Below, one piece after another: positions 1-8,363 of a stretch of DNA of 64,000 nt. The first letter of the stretch is position 1. The number at the start of each line of letters is the position of its first letter. A model generated the notes under the pieces. It did not search any database and was not told the DNA's origin. It saw only the letters and a program-made list of their open reading frames with translations. Made by a program: the position numbers and the translations under genes. Location of the stretch: the NCBI RefSeq assembly GCF_900156605.1, contig NZ_FTOA01000003.1, positions 496,001 to 560,000 of the forward strand, given 5' to 3'. Source of the DNA: Insolitispirillum peregrinum. Its GTDB lineage: Bacteria; Pseudomonadota; Alphaproteobacteria; Rhodospirillales; Rhodospirillaceae.

Positions 1-405
1 TCTATTGGGGCTATGGTAAAACGTTGCCATGCACTTGGCATAGTTAGTGATGAATATGAACAACGCCTATGGAAACATTATGGCGCGCGAGGTTGGCGAA
101 AGTCTGAGCCATTGGATGATGTGCTTACAGTAGAAAGCCCCCGTCTGCTTAATCGATCAATTCGTCTGTTGATTGATGAGAACGTTCGGACACGTGAGCA
201 GCTTCTTGATGATTTCCATCTCCCGGCTTCTGATGTGGAAAGCTTGTGTGGCCTTCCGCGTGGTTTCATGACATCAACCGAAGCTGATCTTGTGGTGTTA
301 CCCCGTATCAAGGGGAATGCGTTCGTTAGTAATCCAGATGGGGAGGTGGGAATTAGTAACGCCGAACTGATAAATTTTCCTGTCCGTGGTGAGAAAAAAG
401 AGTAA
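1..405 (+). CDS. ImmA/IrrE-family protein, C-terminal fragment (5' end outside window)
   Basis: The reading frame is open from base 1, so the protein begins upstream of the window and only about 134 C-terminal residues are seen. The segment LWKHYGARGWRKSEPLD matches the conserved C-terminal region of XRE/ImmA-IrrE-type proteins, where a regulator or zinc peptidase domain is followed by a helical tail with a GWRK.EPLD motif. The metalloprotease HExxH region is not in the window, so catalytic activity cannot be judged. It is followed by a partial R1 repeat and the convergent Lrp-family gene. Such proteins often accompany toxin-antitoxin loci or mobile elements, but nothing visible here settles that. 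Confidence 0.6.
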   Translation, partial: SIGAMVKRCHALGIVSDEYEQRLWKHYGARGWRKSEPLDDVLTVESPRLLNRSIRLLIDENVRTREQLLDDFHLPASDVESLCGLPRGFMTSTEADLVVLPRIKGNAFVSNPDGEVGISNAELINFPVRGEKKE

Positions 406-486
406 CTGCTTCCTGTTTTCTGAAAAAAAGAGGGGTGATGTTTATGCATGTTCGAAAGTTTTGACGTATTATTTTCTTTTTGAATA

Positions 487-565
487 ATAAATAAGTGGGG
501 TCTGGGGCCTAAAGGCCCCAGCGAGGTGTGGAGCAGAGCTCCATGATTTTCTGTTGTGTACTTTT
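487..565 (+). repeat. R1 dispersed repeat, copy A (partial)
   Basis: A shortened copy of the R1 family. It keeps the TGGGGCC/GGCCCCA hairpin (about 503-520), the GCGAGGTGTGGAGCAG block, the CTCCATGAT block and a degenerate TTGTGTACT end, but lacks the GGGCTACCGCCC half present in copies B-D. It lies between two convergent genes. Confidence 0.75.
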
Positions 566-569
566 ATAT

Positions 570-1046
570 TCAGCTCCCTAGTAGAGGTAACCCCTGTAGG
601 GGCTTGATTTCCTTCAGCACAAAGGTGGTCTGCATTTCCTTGATGCGCGGCAGGCGGCGGACCACCGTCATGGCGAAATCGGTGTAGGTGTCGAGGCTTT
701 CGGCCACCACCTGCAACAGGAAATCGGCATCGCCAGCAATTGAATAGCAGGCAATTACTGGATCAAGGGTGCGGATGGCGTCCTCGAAGGCGCGGGCTTC
801 GTCGTCGCTGTGGCTGTCGATCTTGATGCGGATGAACGCCAGCACCCCCCAGCCCAGCCGCCGCCGGTCCAGTCGGGCGCCATAGCCCTGAATCACCCCT
901 TGTTCCTCCAGCGCCCGTATCCGGCGCCAGCACGGCGAGGCCGACATGCCGACCCGCTCGGCCAGTTGCTGGTTGGTCAGGGTGCTGTCCTGCTGAAGCT
1001 GTTGCAGCAGGCGGCAATCCTGCGCATCAAGGATCAAGGGTTCCAT
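570..1046 (-). CDS. Lrp/AsnC family transcriptional regulator
   Basis: A 158-residue protein of typical Lrp/AsnC length. The N-terminal winged helix-turn-helix (about residues 5-65) includes NQQLAERVGMS and CWRRIRALEEQGVI. The C-terminal RAM/AsnC ligand-binding domain (about 70-150) includes AGDADFLLQVVAE, the usual oligomerisation and effector surface. The ATG at 1046 was chosen because AGGAAA lies just upstream and the HTH begins at the expected distance; a longer in-frame extension has no family support. It is divergent from a DUF2000 gene starting about 130 bp away, which it may regulate along with itself. The effector, probably an amino acid, cannot be predicted. Confidence 0.9.
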   Translation of the reverse strand: MEPLILDAQDCRLLQQLQQDSTLTNQQLAERVGMSASPCWRRIRALEEQGVIQGYGARLDRRRLGWGVLAFIRIKIDSHSDDEARAFEDAIRTLDPVIACYSIAGDADFLLQVVAESLDTYTDFAMTVVRRLPRIKEMQTTFVLKEIKPLQGLPLLGS

Positions 1047-1178
1047 TTTCCTGCCATCGGCTGTTTTCGGGTCTGGTTTACCGCAGAATGGGCCATTTCC
1101 CGGCAAGTCTGAAAGCCTTTTCCGCGATGTCCTGCGTACTCTTGTCTCTGGTCCAATGATCTGATGATGGGAGCAGAA

Positions 1179-1610
1179 ATGAGCAAGACAGAAGAAAGCC
1201 TGCGGGTGTCGGTGCTGGTGCGGCCGGATTTGCCGCTGGGGGCGGTGGTCAATACGGCGGCGGTGGTGTCGGTCGGGCTGGCCGCCCATGTTCCGGCGCT
1301 GGCCGGGACGGTTTTGCGTGATTCTGCCGACCGCATGGTGTTGGGCTGTTCGGAATATCCGGTGCCGATCCTGCAGGCCGACAGCGCCACCCTGCAGGCA
1401 GTGATTGCCAAGGCCTGTCAGGGAGACATGCCGGACGGTGCAGCGGTGGTGCCGTTTCCGGCCTTTGCCCGCCGCATCCATACCTTTGCCGACTATCAGC
1501 AGGAACTGACCGGGCGTGACCTGACCAGCGAGGAGCTGGACGGGGTGGGGCTGGTTGGGCCAGACAAGTGGGTGCGGTCGCTGACCGGCGCGCTGAAGTT
1601 GTTGCGCTGA
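1179..1610 (+). CDS. DUF2000 family protein
   Basis: A 143-residue protein resembling the DUF2000 family, small cytosolic proteins of unknown function with a core such as VVNTAAVVSVGLAAHVP followed by a C-terminal TGxDLTSEEL segment. The start at 1179 has GGGAGC upstream; the in-frame ATGs at 1164 and 1167 lack good spacing. It is divergent from an Lrp/AsnC regulator, a pairing that suggests control by that regulator and perhaps a role in amino-acid metabolism. That role is inference from position only. Confidence 0.7.
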   Translation: MSKTEESLRVSVLVRPDLPLGAVVNTAAVVSVGLAAHVPALAGTVLRDSADRMVLGCSEYPVPILQADSATLQAVIAKACQGDMPDGAAVVPFPAFARRIHTFADYQQELTGRDLTSEELDGVGLVGPDKWVRSLTGALKLLR

Positions 1611-1888
1611 TCCGACTCGAACGGCGTTTTACGGACCGAGTCGAAGACAATCAGGGTGATCCGGGCCAGAGGGGGGAGGCATGCCCCGCTCTGGCCCGTT
1701 TTGTCGATTGGGACAGAACCGGGCCGTTGATGATGCAACCCTGCGTGCTCTGGTATTGCCGGTGTGGACTGTTCGGGAGGCTGTCCGGGCGGGCGGAACG
1801 GGGGGAAACGCCCTGTCTGGCGGGTAGGGCGGCAGGAAAGGGGGGCATTTTGAAAATGCTTGCCGGAAGCTTGATTTTGCTGATAAAT
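1611..1888. other. intergenic region, no gene recognised
   Basis: GC-rich spacer between the DUF2000 gene and the sdh promoter region. Open frames exist on both strands but are low in complexity, rich in Arg/Gly/Pro and match no family I recognise. I see no clear terminator. Confidence 0.5.
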
Positions 1889-1907
1889 GATAGTGAGAAT
1901 TATTTGC
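1889..1907 (+). promoter_or_regulatory. candidate Fur-box-like site upstream of sdhC
   Basis: The 19-mer GATAGTGAGAATTATTTGC matches the classical Fur box in 14 of 19 positions by eye and contains the ATTTGCA half typical of alphaproteobacterial Fur/Mur sites. It lies about 170 bp upstream of sdhC. Iron control of succinate dehydrogenase, an iron-rich enzyme, is common, so the position makes sense. Not verified by a matrix search. Confidence 0.4.
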
Positions 1908-1941
1908 ACTCCCTACACCGCCGGGTAGGGAGTAATCTCCC
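1908..1941 (+). promoter_or_regulatory. two mutually exclusive hairpins in the sdh leader
   Basis: ACTCCCTAC (1908-1916) and GTAGGGAGT (1925-1933) form a perfect 9-bp inverted repeat with an 8-nt loop. The right arm can instead pair within GGGAGTAATCTCCC (1928-1941). Only one of the two structures can exist at a time. They lie directly after the Fur-like site. Confidence 0.35.
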
Positions 1942-2073
1942 TTGCCGAGTGGGGAGGAATCATTGACAGGAACCGTGTGACGGGATACACCATCGCCGCA
2001 CCGCCAAAATGGAATCAATCCATGACTCGGCTCCGGGAGGCCGACCGTGGAATCCTGTCGAGAGGCCCGCGCC

Positions 2074-2457
2074 ATGAAATCTCAATCCAGGCCCCTGTCC
2101 CCCCATCTGCAGATCTACAAGTTTACGCTGCACATGGCGATGTCGATTTCTCATCGCATCACCGGGGTTGCGCTCGCTGTCGGCACCATCGTGCTGATGT
2201 ACTGGCTGGCTTCGGCCGCCCACGGAAAAGAAGCGTACGAAACCGCCGCATCCGTCATCGGATCGTGGTTCGGCTACCTGCTGATCTTCGGCTGGTCCGC
2301 CGCCCTGTTTTACCACCTGTGCAACGGTATCCGTCACCTGTTCTGGGACGCCGGCCAGGGCTTTGAAATCGAACAGATCAAGAAATCGGGTATCGTGGTT
2401 CTGGGGGCTGCTGCGGCACTGACCGTGCTGGCCTGGATCCTCGGTCTCGCCATCTGA
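2074..2457 (+). CDS. sdhC: succinate dehydrogenase cytochrome b556 subunit
   Basis: A 127-residue, three-helix membrane anchor of complex II. It holds haem b and the quinone site with SdhD and passes electrons from SdhB to ubiquinone. RPLSPHLQIYK and SISHRITG are the SdhC signature, and the haem-ligand helix contains FYHLCNGIRHL. The ATG at 2074 starts at the canonical MKSQSRPLSPHL; an earlier in-frame ATG at 2047 would add nine non-conserved residues. It is the first gene of sdhCDAB, with sdhD 14 bp downstream. Confidence 0.97.
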   Translation: MKSQSRPLSPHLQIYKFTLHMAMSISHRITGVALAVGTIVLMYWLASAAHGKEAYETAASVIGSWFGYLLIFGWSAALFYHLCNGIRHLFWDAGQGFEIEQIKKSGIVVLGAAAALTVLAWILGLAI

Positions 2458-2471
2458 TTGGGGGAAAGAAC

Positions 2472-2852
2472 ATGAGCCTGCGCTCCCCGCTTGGCCGCGT
2501 CCGCGGCCTCGGTTCGGCCAAGGAAGGCGTCCATCACTGGTGGCAACAGCGCGTTACCGCCATTGCCCTGGTACCGCTGGTCTTCTGGTTTGTCGTCTCG
2601 ATCATTGCCAACGTCGGGTCCAGCTATGAGCATATGCATGCCTGGCTGTCCTCGCCCGGCAATGCCACCCTGCTGATCCTGCTGCTGGTCGCCGTGTTCC
2701 ATCACGCCCAGCTGGGCATTCAGGTGGTGATCGAAGACTACGTGCACTGCGCCGTGATGAAGCCGATCGCCATCATCGCCACCAAGCTGCTGGCGACTGC
2801 CGCTGGTATTTATTCGGTGGTGTGCGTCCTGTTTGTTGCCATCGGAGGCTAA
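2472..2852 (+). CDS. sdhD: succinate dehydrogenase hydrophobic membrane anchor subunit
   Basis: A 126-residue integral membrane protein with three predicted helices. [16 protein letters not shown] and [16 protein letters not shown] are typical alphaproteobacterial SdhD motifs; the second contributes a histidine near haem b. It follows sdhC with GGGGAAAG before its ATG and ends 5 bp before sdhA. Together with SdhC it anchors the catalytic SdhAB dimer to the cytoplasmic membrane. Confidence 0.96.
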   Translation: MSLRSPLGRVRGLGSAKEGVHHWWQQRVTAIALVPLVFWFVVSIIANVGSSYEHMHAWLSSPGNATLLILLLVAVFHHAQLGIQVVIEDYVHCAVMKPIAIIATKLLATAAGIYSVVCVLFVAIGG

Positions 2853-2857
2853 GGGTT

Positions 2858-4648
2858 ATGGCCGCTTACGAAATCATTGACCATCAGTACGACGCCGTTG
2901 TCGTCGGTGCTGGCGGTGCTGGTCTGCGCGCCACCTTTGGCATGGTGGCCGCCGGTCTGAAGACCGCCTGCGTGACCAAGGTGTTCCCGACCCGCTCGCA
3001 CACCGTGGCGGCGCAGGGCGGCATCGGCGCTGCCCTCGGCAACATGGCCGAGGACAACTGGAAGTGGCACATGTACGACACCGTCAAGGGGTCGGACTGG
3101 CTGGGCGACCAGGATGCCATCGAATACATGTGCCGCGAAGCCATTCCGGCGGTGTACGAACTTGAACATTTCGGCGTGCCGTTCTCGCGCACCCCGGAAG
3201 GCAAGATCTATCAGCGCCCGTTCGGCGGCCACATGCGCAACTTTGGTGAAGCCCCGGTCCAGCGCGCCTGCGCCGCTGCCGACCGTACCGGCCACGCCAT
3301 CCTGCACACGCTGTACCAGCAGAGCCTGAAGCACAAGGCCCAGTTCTTCGTCGAGTTCTTTGCCCTCGACCTGATCATGGACCCGCAGAGCGGCGAATGC
3401 CGTGGGGTGATCGCGCTGGAAATGGCCACCGGCAAGATCCACCGCTTCCAGGCGCACCAGACCGTGCTCGCCACCGGCGGCTATGGTCGTGCCTTCTTCT
3501 CCTGCACCTCGGCCCACACCTGCACCGGCGACGGTAACGGTATGGCTGCCCGCGCCGGCCTGCCGCTGCAGGACCACGAATTCGTGCAGTTCCACCCGAC
3601 CGGCATTTACGGTTCGGGCTGCCTGATCACCGAAGGTGCCCGTGGGGAAGGTGGCTACCTGACCAACTCCAAGGGCGAGCGTTTCATGGAACGCTATGCT
3701 CCGACCGCCAAGGACCTGGCCTCGCGCGACGTCGTGTCGCGTGCGATGACCATGGAAATCCGCGAAGGTCGTGGGGTCGGCAAGGAAAACGACCACATCC
3801 ACCTGCACATGGAACACCTGGGTGCCGACGTCCTGTGGGCCCGCCTGCCGGGCATCACCGAAACGGCGAAGATTTTCGCCGGTGTCGATGCCACCAAGGA
3901 ACCGATCCCGGTGCTGCCGACCGTCCACTACAACATGGGCGGCATTCCGACCAACTACATGGGCGAAGTCCTGCGTCCGACCAAGGACAACCCGGACGCC
4001 GTCTGTGGTGGTCTGATGGCCGTCGGTGAATGCGCCAGCACCTCGGTGCACGGTGCGAACCGTCTGGGCACCAACTCGCTGCTCGATCTGGTGGTGTTTG
4101 GCCGCGCCGCCGCTCTCCGCGCTGCCGAGCTGATCAAGCCGGGCACCCAGCACAAGCCGCTGCCGTCCGACAATGCCGATCTGGCCCTGTCGCGTCTGGA
4201 CCGCGTGCGCAACGCCAACGGCAGCCGCGCCGTTGCCGACATCCGTCTGGACATGCAGAAGACCATGCAGCGCGACGCTGCGGTGTACCGCACCTCCAAG
4301 TCGCTGGAAGAAGGCGTCGAGGCCCTGAAGGGCGTTGCCGCCAACATGCCGGACATGCGCATCGCTGACCGTTCGCTGGTGTTCAACACCGACCTGATGG
4401 AAGCGCTGGAGCTGGAAAACCTGATGGCCTGCGCCTCGGCGACCATCATTTCCGCCGAAGCCCGCAAGGAATCCCGTGGCGCGCACGCCCACGAAGATTT
4501 CCCGAACCGTGACGATCAGGAATGGATGAAGCACACCCTGGCCTGGGTTGACGACAAGTACAACGTCACCCTGGACTATCGTCCGGTCCACACCTGGACC
4601 CTGACCGACGAGGTTGAGTACATCGAGCCGAAGGCTCGCGTGTACTAA
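2858..4648 (+). CDS. sdhA: succinate dehydrogenase flavoprotein subunit
   Basis: A 596-residue catalytic subunit oxidising succinate to fumarate in the TCA cycle and respiratory chain. The FAD dinucleotide-binding motif GAGGAG is at residues 17-22, and His48 in [10 protein letters not shown] is the expected covalent FAD attachment site. [20 protein letters not shown] and [16 protein letters not shown] contain substrate-binding and active-site residues. The ATG at 2858 ([12 protein letters not shown]) is preceded by a GGAGG that overlaps the sdhD end; an upstream in-frame ATG lies inside sdhD and is not used. Full length, no defects. Confidence 0.98.
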   Translation: MAAYEIIDHQYDAVVVGAGGAGLRATFGMVAAGLKTACVTKVFPTRSHTVAAQGGIGAALGNMAEDNWKWHMYDTVKGSDWLGDQDAIEYMCREAIPAVYELEHFGVPFSRTPEGKIYQRPFGGHMRNFGEAPVQRACAAADRTGHAILHTLYQQSLKHKAQFFVEFFALDLIMDPQSGECRGVIALEMATGKIHRFQAHQTVLATGGYGRAFFSCTSAHTCTGDGNGMAARAGLPLQDHEFVQFHPTGIYGSGCLITEGARGEGGYLTNSKGERFMERYAPTAKDLASRDVVSRAMTMEIREGRGVGKENDHIHLHMEHLGADVLWARLPGITETAKIFAGVDATKEPIPVLPTVHYNMGGIPTNYMGEVLRPTKDNPDAVCGGLMAVGECASTSVHGANRLGTNSLLDLVVFGRAAALRAAELIKPGTQHKPLPSDNADLALSRLDRVRNANGSRAVADIRLDMQKTMQRDAAVYRTSKSLEEGVEALKGVAANMPDMRIADRSLVFNTDLMEALELENLMACASATIISAEARKESRGAHAHEDFPNRDDQEWMKHTLAWVDDKYNVTLDYRPVHTWTLTDEVEYIEPKARVY

Positions 4649-4673
4649 GGCCGGAAGCGAGAGGAACAAGCCC

Positions 4674-5456
4674 ATGGCTGAATTCAATCTGCCGCCGAAC
4701 AGCCGCGTCAAGGAAGGCAAGACCTTCCGCGCTCCGGCCGGTGCAAAGAACATCAAGGTGTTCAAGGTTTACCGCTATGATCCCGACAGCGGCGAAAACC
4801 CGCGCCTGGACAGCTACGAGATTGATCTCGATAACTGCGGTCCGATGGTGCTGGACGCCCTGCTGAAGATCAAAAACGAAATCGACTCCACGCTGACCCT
4901 GCGCCGCTCGTGCCGTGAAGGGATCTGCGGGTCGTGCTCGATGAACATCGACGGCCTGAACACTTTGGCCTGCCTGAAGCCGATCGAGGACATCAAGGGC
5001 GACGCCACCGTCTATCCGCTGCCGCACATGCCGGTGGTGAAGGACCTGGTGCCCGACCTGACCGTGCCCTACGCCCAGTATGCCTCCATCGAACCGTGGA
5101 TGCAGGCTGATACCCCGGCTCCGGGCAAGGGTGAGCGCCTGCAGTCCCCCGAAGAGCGCGCCAAGCTCGACGGCCTGTGGGAATGCATCCTGTGCTTCTG
5201 CTGCCAGACCTCGTGCCCGTCGTACTGGTGGAATGGCGACCGCTACCTCGGCCCCGCCATCCTGCTGCAGGCCTCGCGCTGGATCAATGACTCCCGCGAC
5301 GAAGCCACCGGCACGCGTCTGGACAACCTTGAAGACCCGTTCAAGCTGTACCGCTGCCACACCATCATGAACTGCACCAACACTTGCCCCAAGGGTCTGA
5401 ACCCCGCTAAGGCAATTGCTGACATCAAGCAGAAGATGATCAAGCGCGTGCTGTAA
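4674..5456 (+). CDS. sdhB: succinate dehydrogenase iron-sulfur subunit
   Basis: A 260-residue electron-transfer subunit of complex II. The plant-type [2Fe-2S] cluster ligands are Cys80, Cys85, Cys88 and Cys100 ([10 protein letters not shown] and LAC). The C-terminal half has [12 protein letters not shown] and [14 protein letters not shown] for the [4Fe-4S] and [3Fe-4S] clusters, and the quinone-site Trp pair SYWW. The ATG at 4674 begins MAEFNLPP; an earlier in-frame ATG lies within sdhA. It is the last gene of the operon, followed by a strong terminator. Confidence 0.98.
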   Translation: MAEFNLPPNSRVKEGKTFRAPAGAKNIKVFKVYRYDPDSGENPRLDSYEIDLDNCGPMVLDALLKIKNEIDSTLTLRRSCREGICGSCSMNIDGLNTLACLKPIEDIKGDATVYPLPHMPVVKDLVPDLTVPYAQYASIEPWMQADTPAPGKGERLQSPEERAKLDGLWECILCFCCQTSCPSYWWNGDRYLGPAILLQASRWINDSRDEATGTRLDNLEDPFKLYRCHTIMNCTNTCPKGLNPAKAIADIKQKMIKRVL

Positions 5457-5471
5457 GCTTTGCGTGTTCTG

Positions 5472-5507
5472 AAACCCCCCGCCCTCGTCAGAGAGCGGGG
5501 GGTTTTT
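5472..5507 (+). terminator. Rho-independent terminator of the sdh operon
   Basis: AAACCCCCCGC (5472-5482) pairs with GCGGGGGGTTT (5495-5505) and is followed by a T run, 16 bp after the sdhB stop. Confidence 0.9.
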
Positions 5508-5534
5508 GTTTGTCGTGTACTGTGGACATAAACT

Positions 5535-5713
5535 CACAGTACACGACAGTTTCCGAAAAAGAATGGGCTACCGCCCAAACCCGTTTGGGTGCGATGCCCC
5601 CAAACCCCCATTTTTTCTTTTATGATCAAAGGAATGGGGTCTGGGGCCGACTGGCCCCAGCGAGGTGTGGAGCAGCGCTCCATGATCCTGTTTTTTGTTT
5701 GTCGTGTACTGTG
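5535..5713 (+). repeat. R1 dispersed MITE-like element, copy B (179 bp, perfect TIRs)
   Basis: The best-preserved R1 copy. CACAGTACACGAC (5535-5547) and GTCGTGTACTGTG (5701-5713) are perfect 13-bp terminal inverted repeats. Inside are a GGGCTACCGCCC hairpin, a block of alternating C/G runs, a T-rich centre, a GGGGCC/GGCCCC hairpin and GGAGCAGCGCTCC. A further copy of the end, GTCGTGTACTGTGG, lies just outside at 5512-5525. No coding capacity and no transposase. It lies between the convergent sdhB and ABM-domain genes. Confidence 0.8.
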
Positions 5714-5734
5714 ACATAAGCCACGCTCACTACT

Positions 5735-6277
5735 CTAAACCTTGCGCCTCACCGGCTTCAGCCACCAGCCCATCCAGCGCGACAGGCGGGGCATGATGCC
5801 ATAGGTCATCGCCAGCACCACAAGGATGGTCAGGATGGCGACCTTCAGCAGGAACGGCAGTGCTGCCAGCAAGGGGGCGATGTACCACAGGCAAAAGGCG
5901 ACGGTGGGGAAAATTCCCATCCACGTGACCACCGCCAACCGCCAGCGGGCCGGGCCGGTGCTGGTGATTTTTGCCGGAAACCACACTTCCAGCCCGCTGA
6001 GGGTGCGATAGTCGGCCTCGGAGGCCACCACCGGCGCCAGCCGTTGATGCCAGTCGGCGCTTTCCGGCGAACTGCGCCAGCGGTCGAGGTCGGCCTGGGT
6101 GGCGAAACGCTGGATAATCTGGAACGGCTGGTCTTCGCTGTGCGGCGGAATGATCGCTGCTGACAGATAGCCGGGAAAATGGCTGGAGGCCTCGAGCATC
6201 CCGCGCACGAGGGTTTCATAGGTGGCGGCGCAGCCGGGTTTGGCATGCCGGTGGACGATGCGGGAGACTTCGGACAT
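5735..6277 (-). CDS. ABM-domain (antibiotic biosynthesis monooxygenase-like) membrane protein
   Basis: A 180-residue protein. Residues 1-100 form a dimeric alpha-beta barrel of the ABM type (IVHRHAKPGCAATYETLVRG, then HFPGYLSAAIIPP and FQIIQRFATQADLDRW). The C-terminal part has two predicted membrane helices (WRLAVVTWMGIFPTVAFCLW and a second ending in AMTYGIMP). Fusions of this kind are annotated as antibiotic biosynthesis monooxygenases, but the true substrate is unknown. It is divergent from a TetR regulator with a 21-bp palindrome between them, so TetR control is likely. Confidence 0.85.
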   Translation of the reverse strand: MSEVSRIVHRHAKPGCAATYETLVRGMLEASSHFPGYLSAAIIPPHSEDQPFQIIQRFATQADLDRWRSSPESADWHQRLAPVVASEADYRTLSGLEVWFPAKITSTGPARWRLAVVTWMGIFPTVAFCLWYIAPLLAALPFLLKVAILTILVVLAMTYGIMPRLSRWMGWWLKPVRRKV

Positions 6278-6293
6278 GGAGATGGCCTATGTG

Positions 6294-6314
6294 GAAACTA
6301 AACGGTTTCGTTTC
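6294..6314. promoter_or_regulatory. candidate TetR operator
   Basis: GAAACTAAAC and GTTTCGTTTC flank a single central G at 6304. The half-sites match in 9 of 10 positions. The palindrome sits in the divergent intergenic region, 17 bp upstream of the ABM gene start and about 55 bp from the TetR gene start, as expected for an autoregulating TetR repressor. Confidence 0.6.
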
Positions 6315-6369
6315 TGTATCCTGTCATCGCTGTTACACTGCTGTCAATCTTTCCGCCTGAGGATATCTG

Positions 6370-6996
6370 ATGACGGCTTTCCCTTCCGCCCCCCGCCCCG
6401 GACGCAAGCCGGAAGACCAGCGTGCCCGCCTGCGCGATGCCGCCGCCGAGGTCTTTCTGGAGCATGGATTCGGAATGACCACGGTGGACATGATCGCCCA
6501 GCAGGCCAAGGCGTCAAAAAAGACCCTCTATGCCCATTTCACCAGCAAGGAAGAGCTGTTTGTGGCGGCGATCGAGGCCATTTGCGGCGACACACTGGGG
6601 CCATTGGCCGCACTGGACGATCCGGGGCAGACCCCGCAACAGGTGCTGACGGTGTTTGGCCTGCGGATGCTGGAGCGTATCCTGTCGCCCCGGGCGATTG
6701 CCGTTCACCGGCTGGCGATTGGCGAGGCCACCCGTTTTCCTGAACAGGCTCGCTTGTTCTATCGCTCCGGTCCGGCCACCTTGCAGGCGATTTTGACCAA
6801 CCACATGCGGGTCTTGCAGGCGGCCGGGCATCTGCTGGCCGAGGACCCGGCGTGGCTGGCCAGTGTGTTCATTCAAATGGTGATCGGGGACTATCAGCGA
6901 CAGGTGTCGATGGCGATGATCCCCGCTCCATCCCCCGCCGAGGCCGAGCGCCATGTTCAGCGGGTGGTTGCCCTGTTTCTGGGGATGCGGGGCTAA
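6370..6996 (+). CDS. TetR/AcrR family transcriptional regulator
   Basis: A 208-residue protein. The N-terminal HTH (about residues 18-64) reads AAEVFLEHGFGMTTVDMIAQ then AKASKKTLYAHFTSKEELF, the canonical TetR DNA-binding domain. The all-helical C-terminal domain (about 85-205) resembles the AefR-like TetR_C group and would bind an unknown inducer. It probably represses the divergent ABM membrane gene and itself through the palindrome at 6294-6314. Its stop overlaps the stop of the convergent ferritin-like gene by 4 bp. Confidence 0.92.
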   Translation: MTAFPSAPRPGRKPEDQRARLRDAAAEVFLEHGFGMTTVDMIAQQAKASKKTLYAHFTSKEELFVAAIEAICGDTLGPLAALDDPGQTPQQVLTVFGLRMLERILSPRAIAVHRLAIGEATRFPEQARLFYRSGPATLQAILTNHMRVLQAAGHLLAEDPAWLASVFIQMVIGDYQRQVSMAMIPAPSPAEAERHVQRVVALFLGMRG

Positions 6997-7499
6997 TCCA
7001 CCGATACCGGTGGATCAAGGTCTTCGGCCCAATGCTCGCCCGGTGGCGGATATTTCTTCAACCAGTCGAGCAACAGCCTGATGTGCATCTGCTCCTCGGC
7101 GGCGAATTCGGCGGCCATCGCCTGCACCTCGGCATTGGGGCAGGTGCTGGCGATCAGGGCATAAAAGGCATGGCCGCGCTCTTCGGATTGTTTGGCGGCG
7201 ATCAGCGCATGGTGCGGGGTCATGCGGTAATGCACCTCGTCGATTTCCACCGTCTCGGGGCTTTCGGCGTCCGGCCAGTGGTACTCCCATGGGGCATAGT
7301 GCGGCAGGGTCAGGCCCTTGGCGGCATCGCGAGCCTCGGCAAGATGCAGGCGCGAGTAATGCGCCATCTTGCGGAACAGCTCGACCACATCGCCATTGTG
7401 GTGAACCTCCAGCGCGTCGGCCAGCTCGTCAAAGCGTTCGGCGGATTCGCGTTCCAGGGTGATGGCGTGGGCTAAAAATTCCGGGACGGTGGTGATCAT
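6993..7499 (-). CDS. ferritin-like/rubrerythrin-type diiron domain protein
   Basis: A 168-residue helical protein. ERESAERFDELADALE, HLAEARD, EERGHAFYALI and AAEEQMHIRLLLDWL supply the Glu and His residues spaced as in a four-helix ferritin-like diiron site. There is no rubredoxin Cys4 domain. Its start overlaps korB by 4 bp, so it is translated as the third gene of the korA-korB operon. By analogy to rubrerythrins it may scavenge peroxide or oxygen to protect the oxygen-sensitive oxidoreductase. That role is inferred from family and operon position. Confidence 0.8.
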   Translation of the reverse strand: MITTVPEFLAHAITLERESAERFDELADALEVHHNGDVVELFRKMAHYSRLHLAEARDAAKGLTLPHYAPWEYHWPDAESPETVEIDEVHYRMTPHHALIAAKQSEERGHAFYALIASTCPNAEVQAMAAEFAAEEQMHIRLLLDWLKKYPPPGEHWAEDLDPPVSVD

Positions 7500-8344
7500 A
7501 GCGCGAACCTCTTTTCCAGATCGGCGATGCTCAGGGTGTCATCAGGGGCCGGGTGGAACGGGCGGTGGTTGCCCCGGTACAGAACGCCGGTGGCAAAGCC
7601 GTCATCGTCCAGCAGACGCAGGAAAGCCTCCTTGCGGTCGGTGACCGGGGTGCTCCAGTCCTGATGGACCTGCTCCTTGTAGCCGCGTTGCTCGGGGCGG
7701 AAGGTCACGCAGGGGCTGAGCACCTGAATCAGTGAAAAGCCGGGGGCGCAGATGCCTTCGCAGATCATTTGGGCAACGTGATTGGGCTGTCCGGCAAAGG
7801 TGCGGGCGATGAAGTTGGCTCCGGCGGACAGGGCGATTTCCAGCGGATGGATGGCTTCGATGCCGGTGCCCTCAGGCGTCAGCTTGGAGCCGGTCCAGTC
7901 GGGGGCGGTGGTCGGCGAGGCTTGCCCCTTGGTCATGCCATAGACCGCGTTGTCCATCACGATATAGGTCATGTCGATGTTGCGGCGGCAGGCGTGCAGG
8001 AAGTGGTTGCCGCCAATCGAAAAGCCGTCGCCATCGCCACCGGCGACCAGCACGGTCAGGTCCGGGCGGGCGGCTTTCAGGCCGGTGGCGACCGGCAGGG
8101 CGCGGCCATGGATCGAGTGGAAGCCATAGAGCGAGGTATAGGCCGGCAGGCGCGAGGAACAGCCGATGCCGGATACCAGCGCCACCTGTTCCGGCGGGAG
8201 CTGCAACTCGCTCAGGGCCTTGGTCAGCGCCGACAGAACCGAATAGTCACCGCAGCCGGGGCACCAGACCGGCTTGATCTGGGACTTATAGTCATTGGCC
8301 GAATAGGTCGGCTCGGCGGTGACATCGCAGGGGATGGTGTTCAT
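7496..8344 (-). CDS. korB: 2-oxoacid:ferredoxin oxidoreductase, beta subunit
   Basis: A 282-residue thiamine-diphosphate-binding subunit. WCPGCGDYSVL (about residues 27-37) gives cluster and active-site cysteines, and GGDGDGFSIGGNH is the TPP/Mg2+ motif. The length and the two-subunit arrangement fit the KorAB type, which interconverts 2-oxoglutarate and succinyl-CoA with reduced ferredoxin; pyruvate as substrate cannot be excluded. It lies 19 bp downstream of korA and overlaps the ferritin-like gene. A divergent ferredoxin gene offers a plausible electron carrier. Confidence 0.93.
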   Translation of the reverse strand: MNTIPCDVTAEPTYSANDYKSQIKPVWCPGCGDYSVLSALTKALSELQLPPEQVALVSGIGCSSRLPAYTSLYGFHSIHGRALPVATGLKAARPDLTVLVAGGDGDGFSIGGNHFLHACRRNIDMTYIVMDNAVYGMTKGQASPTTAPDWTGSKLTPEGTGIEAIHPLEIALSAGANFIARTFAGQPNHVAQMICEGICAPGFSLIQVLSPCVTFRPEQRGYKEQVHQDWSTPVTDRKEAFLRLLDDDGFATGVLYRGNHRPFHPAPDDTLSIADLEKRFAL

Positions 8345-8363
8345 GATGTCTCTCCGGGCGGGC

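Noticed and set aside
1568-1966. 132-residue plus-strand frame between DUF2000 and sdhC
   Set aside because: Arg/Gly-rich low complexity, overlaps the DUF2000 gene end and the Fur-like site; no ribosome-binding site.
2849-4765. 638-residue open frame antisense to sdhA
   Set aside because: A shadow of high-GC third codon positions; no motif, and sdhA is unambiguous.
5503-5719. Pair of about 28-bp direct repeats flanking R1 copy B, read as target-site duplication
   Set aside because: The repeated sequence includes the R1 terminal repeat itself, so it is better seen as an extra element end than as duplicated target.
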